Source of the DNA: Bacteroidota bacterium
Lineage (GTDB): Bacteria; Bacteroidota; Bacteroidia; Chitinophagales; Chitinophagaceae
NCBI GenBank assembly: GCA_013287475.1
Contig: JABDDT010000023.1
Location: forward strand, 1-37,148
Direction: 5' to 3'
DNA length: 37,148 bases
Below, piece by piece: positions 16,591-25,030 of this stretch; the stretch's first letter is position 1; each line of letters opens with the position of its first letter. The translations under genes were made by a program, and so were the position numbers. The notes below the pieces were generated by a model that saw only the letters and a list, made by a program, of their open reading frames with translations, searched no databases and was not told the DNA's origin.

Positions 16591-17013
16591 TTATTTACCA
16601 GAACAATTCACCATCCAGTGGATTCCAAAACGATCTGAAAAATTGCCATGCCAGTCACCCCAGAATTGCTTTTTAAAGGGGATATTTATTTCTCCTCCGA
16701 TGCTTAACCGTTCGAAAATATCTTTTGCTAACTCTTCATCGTGGAGACCAAGTGAAATGGAAATATTACTTCTGAGGGCTTCGTTCATTTTTTTAGACAT
16801 CACATCGCTTGCAAACATCGTGAACCTGCCGAACATGAAACGTGCATGCAGTATTTTATTTTTAAAATCATCAGGCGCATTCATTGCCGGATTATCATAT
16901 CTGGATGCGATTTCGATCCGGCCATCTAAAACATCTTTATAGAAATTCAGAGCTTCTTCGCAATCTCCCTGAAATTGAAGATAGGGTACAAGCTCTATAT
17001 CAGTATTTACCAT
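16591..17013 (-). CDS. VOC superfamily protein (PhnB-like glyoxalase/bleomycin-resistance fold)
   Basis: A 140-residue cytoplasmic protein of the PhnB-like branch of the vicinal oxygen chelate superfamily. Visible are VPYLQFQGDCEEALNFYKDVL at the N-terminus, HARFMFGRFTMFASD in the middle, SISLGLHDEELAKDIFERLSIGG, and the C-terminal WGDWHGNFSDRFGIHWMVNC, which is the family signature. Members often act as metal-dependent lyases or binding proteins, but the reaction cannot be told from sequence. It lies 70 bases upstream of the GH51 gene on the same strand and is divergent from ung; the shared upstream region carries period-7 repeats. Confidence 0.9.
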   Translation of the reverse strand: MVNTDIELVPYLQFQGDCEEALNFYKDVLDGRIEIASRYDNPAMNAPDDFKNKILHARFMFGRFTMFASDVMSKKMNEALRSNISISLGLHDEELAKDIFERLSIGGEINIPFKKQFWGDWHGNFSDRFGIHWMVNCSGK

Positions 17014-17060
17014 AATTTTTTATTTTAAATATAAGGTTTTAAACATAAAGCTTCAAGGCA

Positions 17061-17112
17061 AAAGTCTAAAGAAAAAATCGGTCAGCTGCCAACTGCCAAC
17101 CGCCAACTAACC
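17061..17112 (+). repeat. Two short heptad arrays in the VOC/ung divergent region
   Basis: A partial copy of period 7 (AAAGTCT then AAAG, 17061-17071) is followed by three heptads, CTGCCAA (17086), CTGCCAA (17093), CCGCCAA (17100), and the remnant CTAACC. No inverted arm is present. Unlike the arrays at gene ends, the unit contains no stop codon on either strand. It lies 14 bases before the ung start. Confidence 0.7.
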
Positions 17113-17125
17113 TTAAATTGCGTTA

Positions 17126-17797
17126 ATGAACGTTCAAATAGAAGCCGGCTGGAAAAAAGCCCTGGAATCCGAGTTCAATAAACCATATTTTTTACATATC
17201 GTTCATTTTCTTAAAACGGAAAAAAATATCGGTAAAATAATTTATCCTCCTGGCAGCCTGATTTTTAATGCCTTTGAAATGAGTCCCTTTGAAAAAACAA
17301 AACTGATTCTGCTGGGTCAGGATCCTTACCATGGGCCAGGCCAGGCACATGGTCTTAGTTTTTCGGTTCCCGATGGTATCCGGCCGCCTCCTTCCCTGCT
17401 GAATATATTTAAGGAATTAAATACAGATATCGGACTTGCAATACCCGGAACAGGTAATCTCAGGGCATGGGCCACGCAGGGAGTGCTGCTTCTTAATGCT
17501 TATCTGACAGTTGAAGCAAAAAAACCGATGAGCCATTCACAGATCGGATGGGGCGAATTCACAGATACGGTTATTCAGAAGCTCTCATATGTCAAACAAA
17601 ACCTGGTGTTTTTACTTTGGGGTAAGTTTGCACAGGAAAAACAGGTTCTGATCGATGAAACCAAACACCTGGTGCTAAAAGCTGCCCACCCTTCGCCTTA
17701 TTCAGCTGATAAAGGATTTTTCGGATGCAGACATTTCTCAAAATCCAATGAGTATCTCATGAAAAACAGAATTGATCCGATCGACTGGAAACTTTAA
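17126..17797 (+). CDS. ung: Uracil-DNA glycosylase (family 1)
   Basis: Excises uracil from DNA as the first step of base-excision repair. At 223 residues it is full length. The water-activating loop is GQDPYHGPGQAHGLSFS with catalytic D66; the minor-groove loop is AAHPSPYSADKGFFG with H188. The LLLNAYLTVE segment and NPEP-like PPPSLLNIFKEL are also typical. The ATG at 17126 matches the expected N-terminus. The next gene starts 17 bases after its stop, so the two are likely one transcript. The upstream divergent region contains only short repeats; no clear promoter motif was found. Confidence 0.97.
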   Translation: MNVQIEAGWKKALESEFNKPYFLHIVHFLKTEKNIGKIIYPPGSLIFNAFEMSPFEKTKLILLGQDPYHGPGQAHGLSFSVPDGIRPPPSLLNIFKELNTDIGLAIPGTGNLRAWATQGVLLLNAYLTVEAKKPMSHSQIGWGEFTDTVIQKLSYVKQNLVFLLWGKFAQEKQVLIDETKHLVLKAAHPSPYSADKGFFGCRHFSKSNEYLMKNRIDPIDWKL

Positions 17798-17814
17798 CTA
17801 AAAAATTTTCTTAC

Positions 17815-18555
17815 GTGCAAAGCATTAAAAATATTATTGGGAGAATTTGGGCAATTTGGGGAGCCCTGGTTTTTGTTACTACCATGCTGATTTTTCTGAT
17901 TCCCTTTTTTCTTTTCATTTATTTTCAAAAAGAGCCCAAAAAAACAAATAGGTTTATCAGTTATTCAAGAGTCTGGATGGATATTTTTTTAGGGCTTGTC
18001 GGTTGCCCCTTAAAAATCCAGGGGCGAGAATATTTTAGAAAAGATAAAACATATATCGTCGTTTGCAACCATAATGCCCTGATCGATGTGCCAGTTTCTT
18101 CACCAGGGATTCCGGGCGGGAATAAAACCATAGCAAAAGCCGAGATGGCTAAAATTCCTCTCTTCGGTCTTATCTATAAAACCGGAAGTATTCTTGTTGA
18201 CCGGAAAAATGAAAAAAGCAGGCGCGAAAGTTTTACTAAAATGAAGGAAGTGCTGGATATAGGACTCCATATGTGTATCTATCCCGAGGGTACAAGAAAT
18301 ACATCAGCTGAACCGATCAAACCTTTTCATGACGGTGCTTTCAGGCTCGCTGTCAACAATGGAAATTCAATCATACCTATGATCATTTTCAACAGCAGGA
18401 AGGCCAATCCACCCGATAAAGGTTTTTTTCTGTGGCCCGTAAGGTTATATATGCATTTCCTGCCTGAGATTGCAGTTAAAACAGATGAAACAGTGGAGCA
18501 GCTTAAATTGAGAGTATTCGACCTGATGAAAAATTATATTGTACAGCATCAGTAA
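17815..18555 (+). CDS. plsC: 1-acyl-sn-glycerol-3-phosphate acyltransferase (PlsC-like)
   Basis: Membrane acyltransferase predicted to make phosphatidic acid from lysophosphatidic acid. Its 246 residues include an N-terminal hydrophobic region (about 9-37), the catalytic HX4D motif NHNALID (H86, D91), TIAKAEMAKIPLFG, the substrate-binding YPEGTRN (156-162) and FHDGAFRLAV. The start is GTG, 17 bases after ung, and gives the usual N-terminal length. Its last 7 bases overlap the end of the convergent LptD-like gene, so there is no spacer for a terminator. Other PlsC-superfamily acyltransferases cannot be fully excluded. Confidence 0.9.
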   Translation: MQSIKNIIGRIWAIWGALVFVTTMLIFLIPFFLFIYFQKEPKKTNRFISYSRVWMDIFLGLVGCPLKIQGREYFRKDKTYIVVCNHNALIDVPVSSPGIPGGNKTIAKAEMAKIPLFGLIYKTGSILVDRKNEKSRRESFTKMKEVLDIGLHMCIYPEGTRNTSAEPIKPFHDGAFRLAVNNGNSIIPMIIFNSRKANPPDKGFFLWPVRLYMHFLPEIAVKTDETVEQLKLRVFDLMKNYIVQHQ

Positions 18556-21257
18556 AATGTTCGTGTCCGGTTGATATGGAGGTCGCGCAAAATACTTGAC
18601 TTTGGGTTAATGGTAATATTAAAGGAGCGGTATGGTCCGACGGGTGTAACGTTGATGGCTAACTGCCAGCAGTGCATATCCCGTGAAAGAAAGGTTGTAA
18701 GACTTTGCATCTTCAGGTTCTTTACATCGTAGTAACAATTAAAACCCATTTTCCATTTCTCCGTCAGATTAAAATCTCCATTCAGGATTAGTGCCGAATT
18801 CAGCTGGGTTACAAATTTGTTCACGACAAAAGTATTACTGAAGCTCAGCGAATAAGAAATATTTACCGACCATGAAATGTTAAAATCTACAAATTCGCCC
18901 GGGTTTTGCCTTATATAATCCAATTGCGCCTGTTGCTCTTCCTGGGTCATGGGAATCTGATTTTCTTCCAGGTTCTTTTTATCTTGTTCTTCTTTTTTAG
19001 GATCCTTGGGCTTACTCTTAAATGAAGTGGATATGGCAATATTTCCACCGATAATTTGTCCCAGACTAAATCCTTTCCCCTCCCAGGCATATTTGTTTAT
19101 ATTAATGCCCAGGGAATCGTGCTGGTATGGATTCAATGTTGTGGAAGCAGAAATATTTATCTGTTTAAATAGCGTGCTTCTCAGGTAAAAATAAATGGGG
19201 CTCAGTTTAAAGGAATCCGCGAGGTAATTATAACTCCCGTTAAATCCAAATCCATCAATCAGTTTAATTTTTTCATTCGCACCGTTAGTAGTATCCGTTT
19301 TAGATTTTACTTTCATTTCAATATTATTATCTAAACCAAAACTGGCTCCTCCGAATGTTCCCGGACTAAACGCGCTGTACACATTTCCATTGAACTGATT
19401 GAAACTTTGAATATTTCCTTCTTTAGTGTATTGAACGGGGGGGCTAGTGTAATAACTTTTAGAGAGATCAGGCGAATAACTAATGCTGATAGTCGGACGT
19501 ACGGTATGCCTGATCCCGAGTATCCTGCTGTTCTTACCAAAATTCGTAAAGGTTCCATAAATAGCCGTACTGAATCCCAGTGAGAACGCCAGGGAATTAG
19601 CAAAATAGATTCCTTTCATGGAACTCGTATCGAGCTTTTGGAGAACGGTATCCCATTTGTAATCATACTTGTTGCTAAAAATCCTGTTTTGGAAACTTAC
19701 TCCCGGTGTAATCTGTAAAAACCCCAATGGGGGGAGGGAAAGGGTTATCGGAATATTATTTTGTGCTCCATATTTAAAAGTATCCAGGATATGATGAAAG
19801 CTTGAGAGTGAATCATAAAAACTTGTATTGCCTGTAATATTAGAGCTCAGCCCGATACCCAGCTTATAATACCATTTTGGAGTTCCAATAAAATCCTTCG
19901 GTGCAAAAGGGTAAATGGTTATTGCAGTAAACCCAACTGAAGGAGCCGTAATATTTACGAGACCGTTCAGGTTATTCTGGTTATGGTTTGCATTAAGCGT
20001 CAGGTTGTATTTTCCATCATCAAAGGTTTTCGAGAATGCAATGGAAGAATTGATGGAATTATTAAAAACGGCTGTTGGATTCGTGAGATTGTAATTATTA
20101 AATTTAGCCGACATCAGGTTCACGCTTGCCGAAAAATTCTGACCGGGATGTGCCTTACTGTCAACAGTATGCGCCCATTGAAAATTGTAAGTTTTATTTT
20201 CATCATAAGCCGATTTTCCTGAACTACTGAGCGTCTTTGTATCCTGATAGGCAATGAAAAGATGGCCGGTATACCGGTATCTGACCCGGTATTCTGGTCT
20301 TAAATAGAGATTATATCCCCCATAGGAATAAATATTTGCTGTCAGGGCCACATCAAAATTATCACTCAATACTTTGTAATAGCCGATTCCATCCAGTCCC
20401 AAACCATATTGAGAACTCACGTCAAATGTGGGGGCCAGAAATCCTGAATGCCTGCCGGCTGAGATTGGGAAATACCCGAACGGAATATAAATCGGAATAG
20501 GAACGCCTTCAAATTCTGGATGTATGGGACCAGTTATAGCCATTTCTTTATTGATCAGTTTCATTTTGTTGGTTCGGAAAGCAAAATGGGGTGTATCAAG
20601 GTTACAGGTAGTGAAACGCCCGCGGAAAGCAAAATAATCATCCTTTGAAATTTTCTTCATCTTCTCTCCCATCACATACATTTCACCACTCTGCGTGAAT
20701 GTATTAATGGTTATACCTTTCTGCGTCTTCATATTGAAAACCATCGAATCTGATTCCATTTTCGTTCCTGCCTGCGTCATTTTTGGCCGGCCGATCATTT
20801 CCCCCGTGGTATCCCTCGCATAGGTGGCCAGCAGCAGGTTATTGGTCTGATCCATTCGGATATTATAGGCAGCCAGATCAATGTCTTTATATTGGGTGGT
20901 TGCTTTATTATACAGCGTGATATTTTTGGTTGGCACATCCAGTACTACAGAATCCTGTGCACTATACGCAATAGGTGCATCGAGTGAATCCTTGGAAACG
21001 GGCAGGCGGATGGTATCTACCCGCTGACTTACACTATCTGAATGAAAAGGAAGTGTGTCCAATGAAGCAGAATCAATCACGACCGTATCCTTAATTACAG
21101 GAATGTTTTTTTTTGGAATGGTATCGAGAATGGCCGGGATCGGGTGACCATGATTGAGATAATAACGAGCTGAACTGTTAACAGTTATACAAAAGAATAG
21201 CAAGGTTAAAATCAGCGTGGAAAGGTATTTTAGACTAATTTTGCACCCGTTATTCAT
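18549..21257 (-). CDS. LptD-like LPS assembly outer-membrane protein
   Basis: A 902-residue protein of the Bacteroidota 'putative LPS assembly protein LptD' group, which places lipopolysaccharide in the outer membrane. A hydrophobic export signal (about 10-30) is followed by a proline- and Asp-rich region, a periplasmic OstA-like domain (about 110-230; IRMDQTNNLLLATY, MVFNMKTQKGITIN), then HPEFEGVPIPIYIPFGYFPI, a typical LptD segment, and a long barrel (about 290-902) ending in a terminal tyrosine. A Lys/Glu-rich insertion near 755-790 interrupts the barrel, perhaps a loop. It is divergent from the amidase-MCE-OstA genes, which suggests a common envelope module. Confidence 0.88.
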   Translation of the reverse strand: MNNGCKISLKYLSTLILTLLFFCITVNSSARYYLNHGHPIPAILDTIPKKNIPVIKDTVVIDSASLDTLPFHSDSVSQRVDTIRLPVSKDSLDAPIAYSAQDSVVLDVPTKNITLYNKATTQYKDIDLAAYNIRMDQTNNLLLATYARDTTGEMIGRPKMTQAGTKMESDSMVFNMKTQKGITINTFTQSGEMYVMGEKMKKISKDDYFAFRGRFTTCNLDTPHFAFRTNKMKLINKEMAITGPIHPEFEGVPIPIYIPFGYFPISAGRHSGFLAPTFDVSSQYGLGLDGIGYYKVLSDNFDVALTANIYSYGGYNLYLRPEYRVRYRYTGHLFIAYQDTKTLSSSGKSAYDENKTYNFQWAHTVDSKAHPGQNFSASVNLMSAKFNNYNLTNPTAVFNNSINSSIAFSKTFDDGKYNLTLNANHNQNNLNGLVNITAPSVGFTAITIYPFAPKDFIGTPKWYYKLGIGLSSNITGNTSFYDSLSSFHHILDTFKYGAQNNIPITLSLPPLGFLQITPGVSFQNRIFSNKYDYKWDTVLQKLDTSSMKGIYFANSLAFSLGFSTAIYGTFTNFGKNSRILGIRHTVRPTISISYSPDLSKSYYTSPPVQYTKEGNIQSFNQFNGNVYSAFSPGTFGGASFGLDNNIEMKVKSKTDTTNGANEKIKLIDGFGFNGSYNYLADSFKLSPIYFYLRSTLFKQINISASTTLNPYQHDSLGININKYAWEGKGFSLGQIIGGNIAISTSFKSKPKDPKKEEQDKKNLEENQIPMTQEEQQAQLDYIRQNPGEFVDFNISWSVNISYSLSFSNTFVVNKFVTQLNSALILNGDFNLTEKWKMGFNCYYDVKNLKMQSLTTFLSRDMHCWQLAINVTPVGPYRSFNITINPKSSILRDLHINRTRTFY

Positions 21258-21271
21258 ACATTACAATGGTA

Positions 21272-21279
21272 CAAAAATA
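21272..21279 (-). promoter_or_regulatory. Putative -7 promoter element for the LptD-like gene
   Basis: On the minus strand TATTTTTG matches TAnnTTTG, 14 bases before the start codon at 21257. No -33 TTG was found at the usual distance. Confidence 0.4.
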
Positions 21280-21337
21280 GGTGTATCCTATCTAAGAAAT
21301 TGTGAAGATTAACATCTTGACAGTCAAAAAGAAAAGT

Positions 21338-22324
21338 ATGCTGAGAGCGTTATTCTGCGGGATCATTTCCATTTTCATTTTATTTGTTTTTTCATCTTTT
21401 CATAACAGTTATGGCCCTTCGGCAATAAAACTCCGTACGATTGTTATCGATCCGGGACATAGTCCTTGCGACCCGGGTACACATGGACTCACCTCTGCTG
21501 AAAAAGATGTCACCCTCGATATTTCACTTAAGCTGGGAGAAGCCATCAAAGCCCATTTCCCTAATACGAAAGTTGTTTATACCAGGACGACCGATGCCTG
21601 TGTGAACAACGCGACCAATCTGCATGATGATCTGCATGGCCGGGCACAGATTGCCAACCAGGCGAAAGGAGATTTATTCATCAGCATTCACTGCAATGCC
21701 ACACCGCATCCCCCCGGAGGTTATTATGAAAAAAGAGTAATCGGTCATAAGAAAAAGCTGGTATATGTAGGCAAGGGTGCCAAGAAACATAAAAAATGGA
21801 TTAATGCGCCTATATATGAATCTTACTGGGTAAAGAATACCCGGGTAGGAACGGAAACTTATATCTGGAAAGCCAGCAAACAGGAAAATAAGAATGACGC
21901 CATCAATGAACGGGAGGAGAGTGGCGAGGATGTTACAGACAGTGCTGCAGTCGCAGAAGAAGCATTTGACTTAAGTTCTCCCGAAGGCCGCATGCGGGCT
22001 GTTTTATACGAGAAAAAATATTTCGACAACAGCGCACTGTTTGCGACGATGGTTGAAGAATCCTTTGCAGCCGCGGGCAGACAAAGTTATGGCGTCAAAC
22101 AAAGAGATAAGGGCATCCAGGTATTGCAGGCAACCGGTATGCCCAGTGTGTTGATTGAAACCGGTTTTCTTACCAACAAAGAAGAAGAGGAATACTTGAA
22201 CAGCGACAAGGGACAGAATGAAGTGGTACAGAATATTATTGACGCCCTCGAACGATACAAAAATCAGGTAGAAGGTGGTACTTCAACCTCCGGATCTGCT
22301 CAACCTGATACAACCGGCAAATAA
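21338..22324 (+). CDS. N-acetylmuramoyl-L-alanine amidase (Amidase_3)
   Basis: Zinc amidase that cleaves the bond between N-acetylmuramic acid and L-alanine in peptidoglycan. An N-terminal hydrophobic segment (MLRALFCGIISIFILFVF) exports or anchors it. Zinc ligands are H41 in VIDPGH, E55 in SAEKD and H118 in FISIHCNA; the catalytic glutamate is in VLIETGFLTN. Between residues about 125 and 235 lies a long charged insertion (rich in Lys and Glu), probably an autoinhibitory or regulatory element like those seen in other cell-division amidases. A GTG at 21302 would add 12 residues; the ATG is preferred because it directly begins the hydrophobic segment. The MCE gene follows after 94 bases. Confidence 0.9.
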   Translation: MLRALFCGIISIFILFVFSSFHNSYGPSAIKLRTIVIDPGHSPCDPGTHGLTSAEKDVTLDISLKLGEAIKAHFPNTKVVYTRTTDACVNNATNLHDDLHGRAQIANQAKGDLFISIHCNATPHPPGGYYEKRVIGHKKKLVYVGKGAKKHKKWINAPIYESYWVKNTRVGTETYIWKASKQENKNDAINEREESGEDVTDSAAVAEEAFDLSSPEGRMRAVLYEKKYFDNSALFATMVEESFAAAGRQSYGVKQRDKGIQVLQATGMPSVLIETGFLTNKEEEEYLNSDKGQNEVVQNIIDALERYKNQVEGGTSTSGSAQPDTTGK

Positions 22325-22363
22325 AGGAACAGATTGAACCGGGAGTGGAATGATCTTTTTCCT

Positions 22364-22371
22364 TAGGTTTG
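22364..22371 (+). promoter_or_regulatory. Putative -7 promoter element for the MCE gene
   Basis: TAGGTTTG matches TAnnTTTG, 47 bases before the MCE start. A TTG at 22334-22336 lies 27 bases further upstream, a long spacing for a -33 element. Confidence 0.45.
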
Positions 22372-22418
22372 TAATTATATAAAATGCCGACGGAAAAGAA
22401 ATTAAAATTAAACTAAGA

Positions 22419-23414
22419 ATGAAAATTACAAACGAAACAAAAATTGGCGCGCTGGCATCGGTATCCATTGTGCTTCTCATTCTTGGATTTAATTTTCTAA
22501 AAGGAAAAGATCTTTTTGAGCATCGTAAGAAAATATATGCCGTATTCAATAATGTGAACGGACTTGAACTTTCCAATTCAGTCAGCATTAAGGGCCTGGA
22601 AGTAGGGAGCGTTTACGCCATAAGATCAACAGATAAAAGCATCAATGGGATCCTGGTGACCATCAGTATGAAAAAGGATGTGGATATTCCTAAAAATTCT
22701 GTTGCTGTTATCAGTACCGGCGTTATTAATTCATCCACTATTGTTATTGAAAAAGGAAATGCTACGGATTATGCGGAGGACGGAGATACACTGGCTACTA
22801 TAGAAAAAGGAGGTATTTTATCAGAATTTCAGCGTAACCTGAGTCCTGTAATGCAAAATCTCAACTCAACCCTTGGTTCGTTGGATTCCCTGATTCAGGT
22901 AATAGGAGGACTTTTCAATCCGGCTGTTAAAAATAATTTTTCTGCCATCATCGCCAACCTGGCAAAATCATCTGCTTCTTTACAAATATTACTAAATGAC
23001 AAAACCAGTTCTCTGGCACATTCAATGACTCATCTGGACAGTTTTACCAATAACCTCGCGAACAATAATCAACGTATCACCGGCACGCTCGACAATCTTG
23101 AGAAAACAACCAACAAACTTGCCAATGCAAAAATTGATGAAACCCTTCAAAGTGTGCAAGGGGCAACCAATTCTTTAAAAGATGCAATTAATAAAATAAA
23201 CAGCACGAATGGAACGATGGGTTTATTGCTGAATGATAAAAAACTGTATCTGAATCTGGAAAATACTGCGCGGAGTCTCAATATTTTATTGGACGATCTT
23301 CGTATGCATCCAAAACGATATGTTAATATTTCTGTATTTGGAAGCAAGGATAAAAAAGGCCCGCTGATGGCTCCCATGAATGATACAACCGCCAATCCGC
23401 CAAACAGTAAGTGA
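22419..23414 (+). CDS. MCE/MlaD family lipid-transport protein
   Basis: A 331-residue single-pass inner-membrane protein with one MCE domain, the type that forms hexameric rings in phospholipid trafficking between membranes. A short cytoplasmic start (MKITNETKIGALAS) leads into a transmembrane helix (about 10-27), then the MCE domain (about 37-120): YAVFNNVNGLELSNSVSIKG, VGSVYAI and the GVINSSTIVIEKG strand. Residues about 140-300 are predicted long helices with LNSTLGSLDSL and SLKDAINKIN, which may extend into a tube. The next gene's start overlaps its stop (TGATG). The other Mla/ABC parts are not in this window. Confidence 0.92.
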   Translation: MKITNETKIGALASVSIVLLILGFNFLKGKDLFEHRKKIYAVFNNVNGLELSNSVSIKGLEVGSVYAIRSTDKSINGILVTISMKKDVDIPKNSVAVISTGVINSSTIVIEKGNATDYAEDGDTLATIEKGGILSEFQRNLSPVMQNLNSTLGSLDSLIQVIGGLFNPAVKNNFSAIIANLAKSSASLQILLNDKTSSLAHSMTHLDSFTNNLANNNQRITGTLDNLEKTTNKLANAKIDETLQSVQGATNSLKDAINKINSTNGTMGLLLNDKKLYLNLENTARSLNILLDDLRMHPKRYVNISVFGSKDKKGPLMAPMNDTTANPPNSK

Positions 23415-25030
23415 TGAAAAAACCGGTCCTTTTACTGGCCATCCTGATATTTTGTTTGTCAGGATTTCATTCCCTTGCGCAGATTGCTGTCCCATTTAAG
23501 TCAAAAACAAGCGACAGCATCCAGACTGTATTTATCTGGCATTCTGATACACTTCGGGATTTCCATAAAGATTCTGTTGCCATCCAGTCGCTCTATGGCA
23601 ATGTAAAACTGCAAAGCGATAAAACCTTTTTTTACACCGACAGCCTCGCGATGAATCACAAGGATAATTTCATTGAAGCTTTCGGCCACGTACATATCAA
23701 TGACAAGGATTCTACAGATATATATTCAGATTACATGAAATATTTTGTGGATACCAGGAAAATTATTTTTCAGAAAAATGTTGAGCTTAAAGACGGTAAA
23801 GGAACCTTGTCCACGGAAGAATTGCATTATGATATGAATTTGCACATCGGTGATTATTATAATGGCGGGAAAGTTGTCAACAAAAGTACTACGGTCACCA
23901 GCAGAGAAGGCACTTATTATGCTGACACAAAGGATGTTTATTTTAAAAATGATGTCAAACTGAAAGATCCGGCATATGAACTTTCAGCGGACTCCCTGCT
24001 TTATAATTCCGACAATCAGTTGGCAACTTTTATTACCAATACATTCATCCGGGACAGCAGCGGACGTACGATAACAACACGTGACGGGTTTTATGATATG
24101 AAAAATCACCGTGCTCATTTTACCAAACGGGCTACTATAACCGATAAAGGAGAAACGATCATTGCAGATAATATTGCATTTGATGATAGTACCGGTATCA
24201 GCATTGCGCAGGGAAATGCAGTTTTCATGGATACCGTTCAGAACTTGACCCTGATTGCGAATTTGATGATTTCTGACAGCAAGGCGAATACTTTTTTAGC
24301 GACACAGAAACCCATAATAATTTTAAAACAGGATCAGGATTCTATCTATATTACCGGTGACACAGTATTTTCTGCCCCCATACCAGATTCTGTTTTGAAA
24401 ACACAGGATTCCGTACAGGGGATGGCAATTATACGCACAGCTAAAAATCCAAACGACAGCAGCCTTCGTTATTTGCAGGTATATCATCATGTGAGGATAT
24501 ATTCAGATTCTCTGCAGGCAGTAGCAGACAGTGTATATTATTCAGGGCTGGATTCCATTTTCCGATTATTTATAAATCCCGTAGCCTGGGCGGGCGGTTA
24601 CCAGATAACCGGTGATACGATGTTTTTATATACAAAAAATAAAAAACCCGACAGGTTATATGTTTTTGAAAACAGCCTGGTCGTTGGGAAAAGTTATACC
24701 AATATGTATAATCAGATAAAAGGTAATACGCTGAACGGGTATTTTAAAGACGGTGTAATCGATTATATGCGGTCCAAAGGAAGTGCAGAAGCAATATATT
24801 ATATTAAAGACGATAGTATGGCCCTGGTAGGTGTAAACCGTGTGAATAAGGCAGATATTATTGATATGATCTTCCTCAATAAACAATTAAATAAAGTGGT
24901 TCTTCGCCGTGATGCAGACGGCATTATGTATCCGATTAAAAAAGTGAACCTGGATGAGATGAAACTCAGAAACTTTAAATGGCTGGAAGACAGGAGACCG
25001 AAAACGAAGTATGAGCTTTTTGAAAATTAA
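23414..25030 (+). CDS. OstA/LptA-like periplasmic protein
   Basis: A 538-residue exported protein (signal peptide MKKPVLLLAILIFCLSGFHSLAQ) made almost entirely of repeated OstA-like beta units, each with a Y-x-D pattern, such as VKLQSDKTFFYTDSLAMNHK, DIYSDYMKYFVDTRKI and AYELSADSLLYNSDN. Such units stack into the beta-jellyroll bridge that carries LPS through the periplasm (LptA, the LptD N-terminus). A longer chain than E. coli LptA (about 185 residues) is usual for Bacteroidota. The ATG overlaps the MCE stop by one base, so translation is coupled. Its stop abuts the convergent SpmA-SpmB gene with no spacer. Confidence 0.85.
   Translation: MKKPVLLLAILIFCLSGFHSLAQIAVPFKSKTSDSIQTVFIWHSDTLRDFHKDSVAIQSLYGNVKLQSDKTFFYTDSLAMNHKDNFIEAFGHVHINDKDSTDIYSDYMKYFVDTRKIIFQKNVELKDGKGTLSTEELHYDMNLHIGDYYNGGKVVNKSTTVTSREGTYYADTKDVYFKNDVKLKDPAYELSADSLLYNSDNQLATFITNTFIRDSSGRTITTRDGFYDMKNHRAHFTKRATITDKGETIIADNIAFDDSTGISIAQGNAVFMDTVQNLTLIANLMISDSKANTFLATQKPIIILKQDQDSIYITGDTVFSAPIPDSVLKTQDSVQGMAIIRTAKNPNDSSLRYLQVYHHVRIYSDSLQAVADSVYYSGLDSIFRLFINPVAWAGGYQITGDTMFLYTKNKKPDRLYVFENSLVVGKSYTNMYNQIKGNTLNGYFKDGVIDYMRSKGSAEAIYYIKDDSMALVGVNRVNKADIIDMIFLNKQLNKVVLRRDADGIMYPIKKVNLDEMKLRNFKWLEDRRPKTKYELFEN

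Noticed and set aside
13258-16942. Several plus-strand open frames (up to 167 codons) inside the GH97, GH51 and VOC genes
   Set aside because: They lie antisense to genes with full family motifs, and their translations show no recognisable domain.
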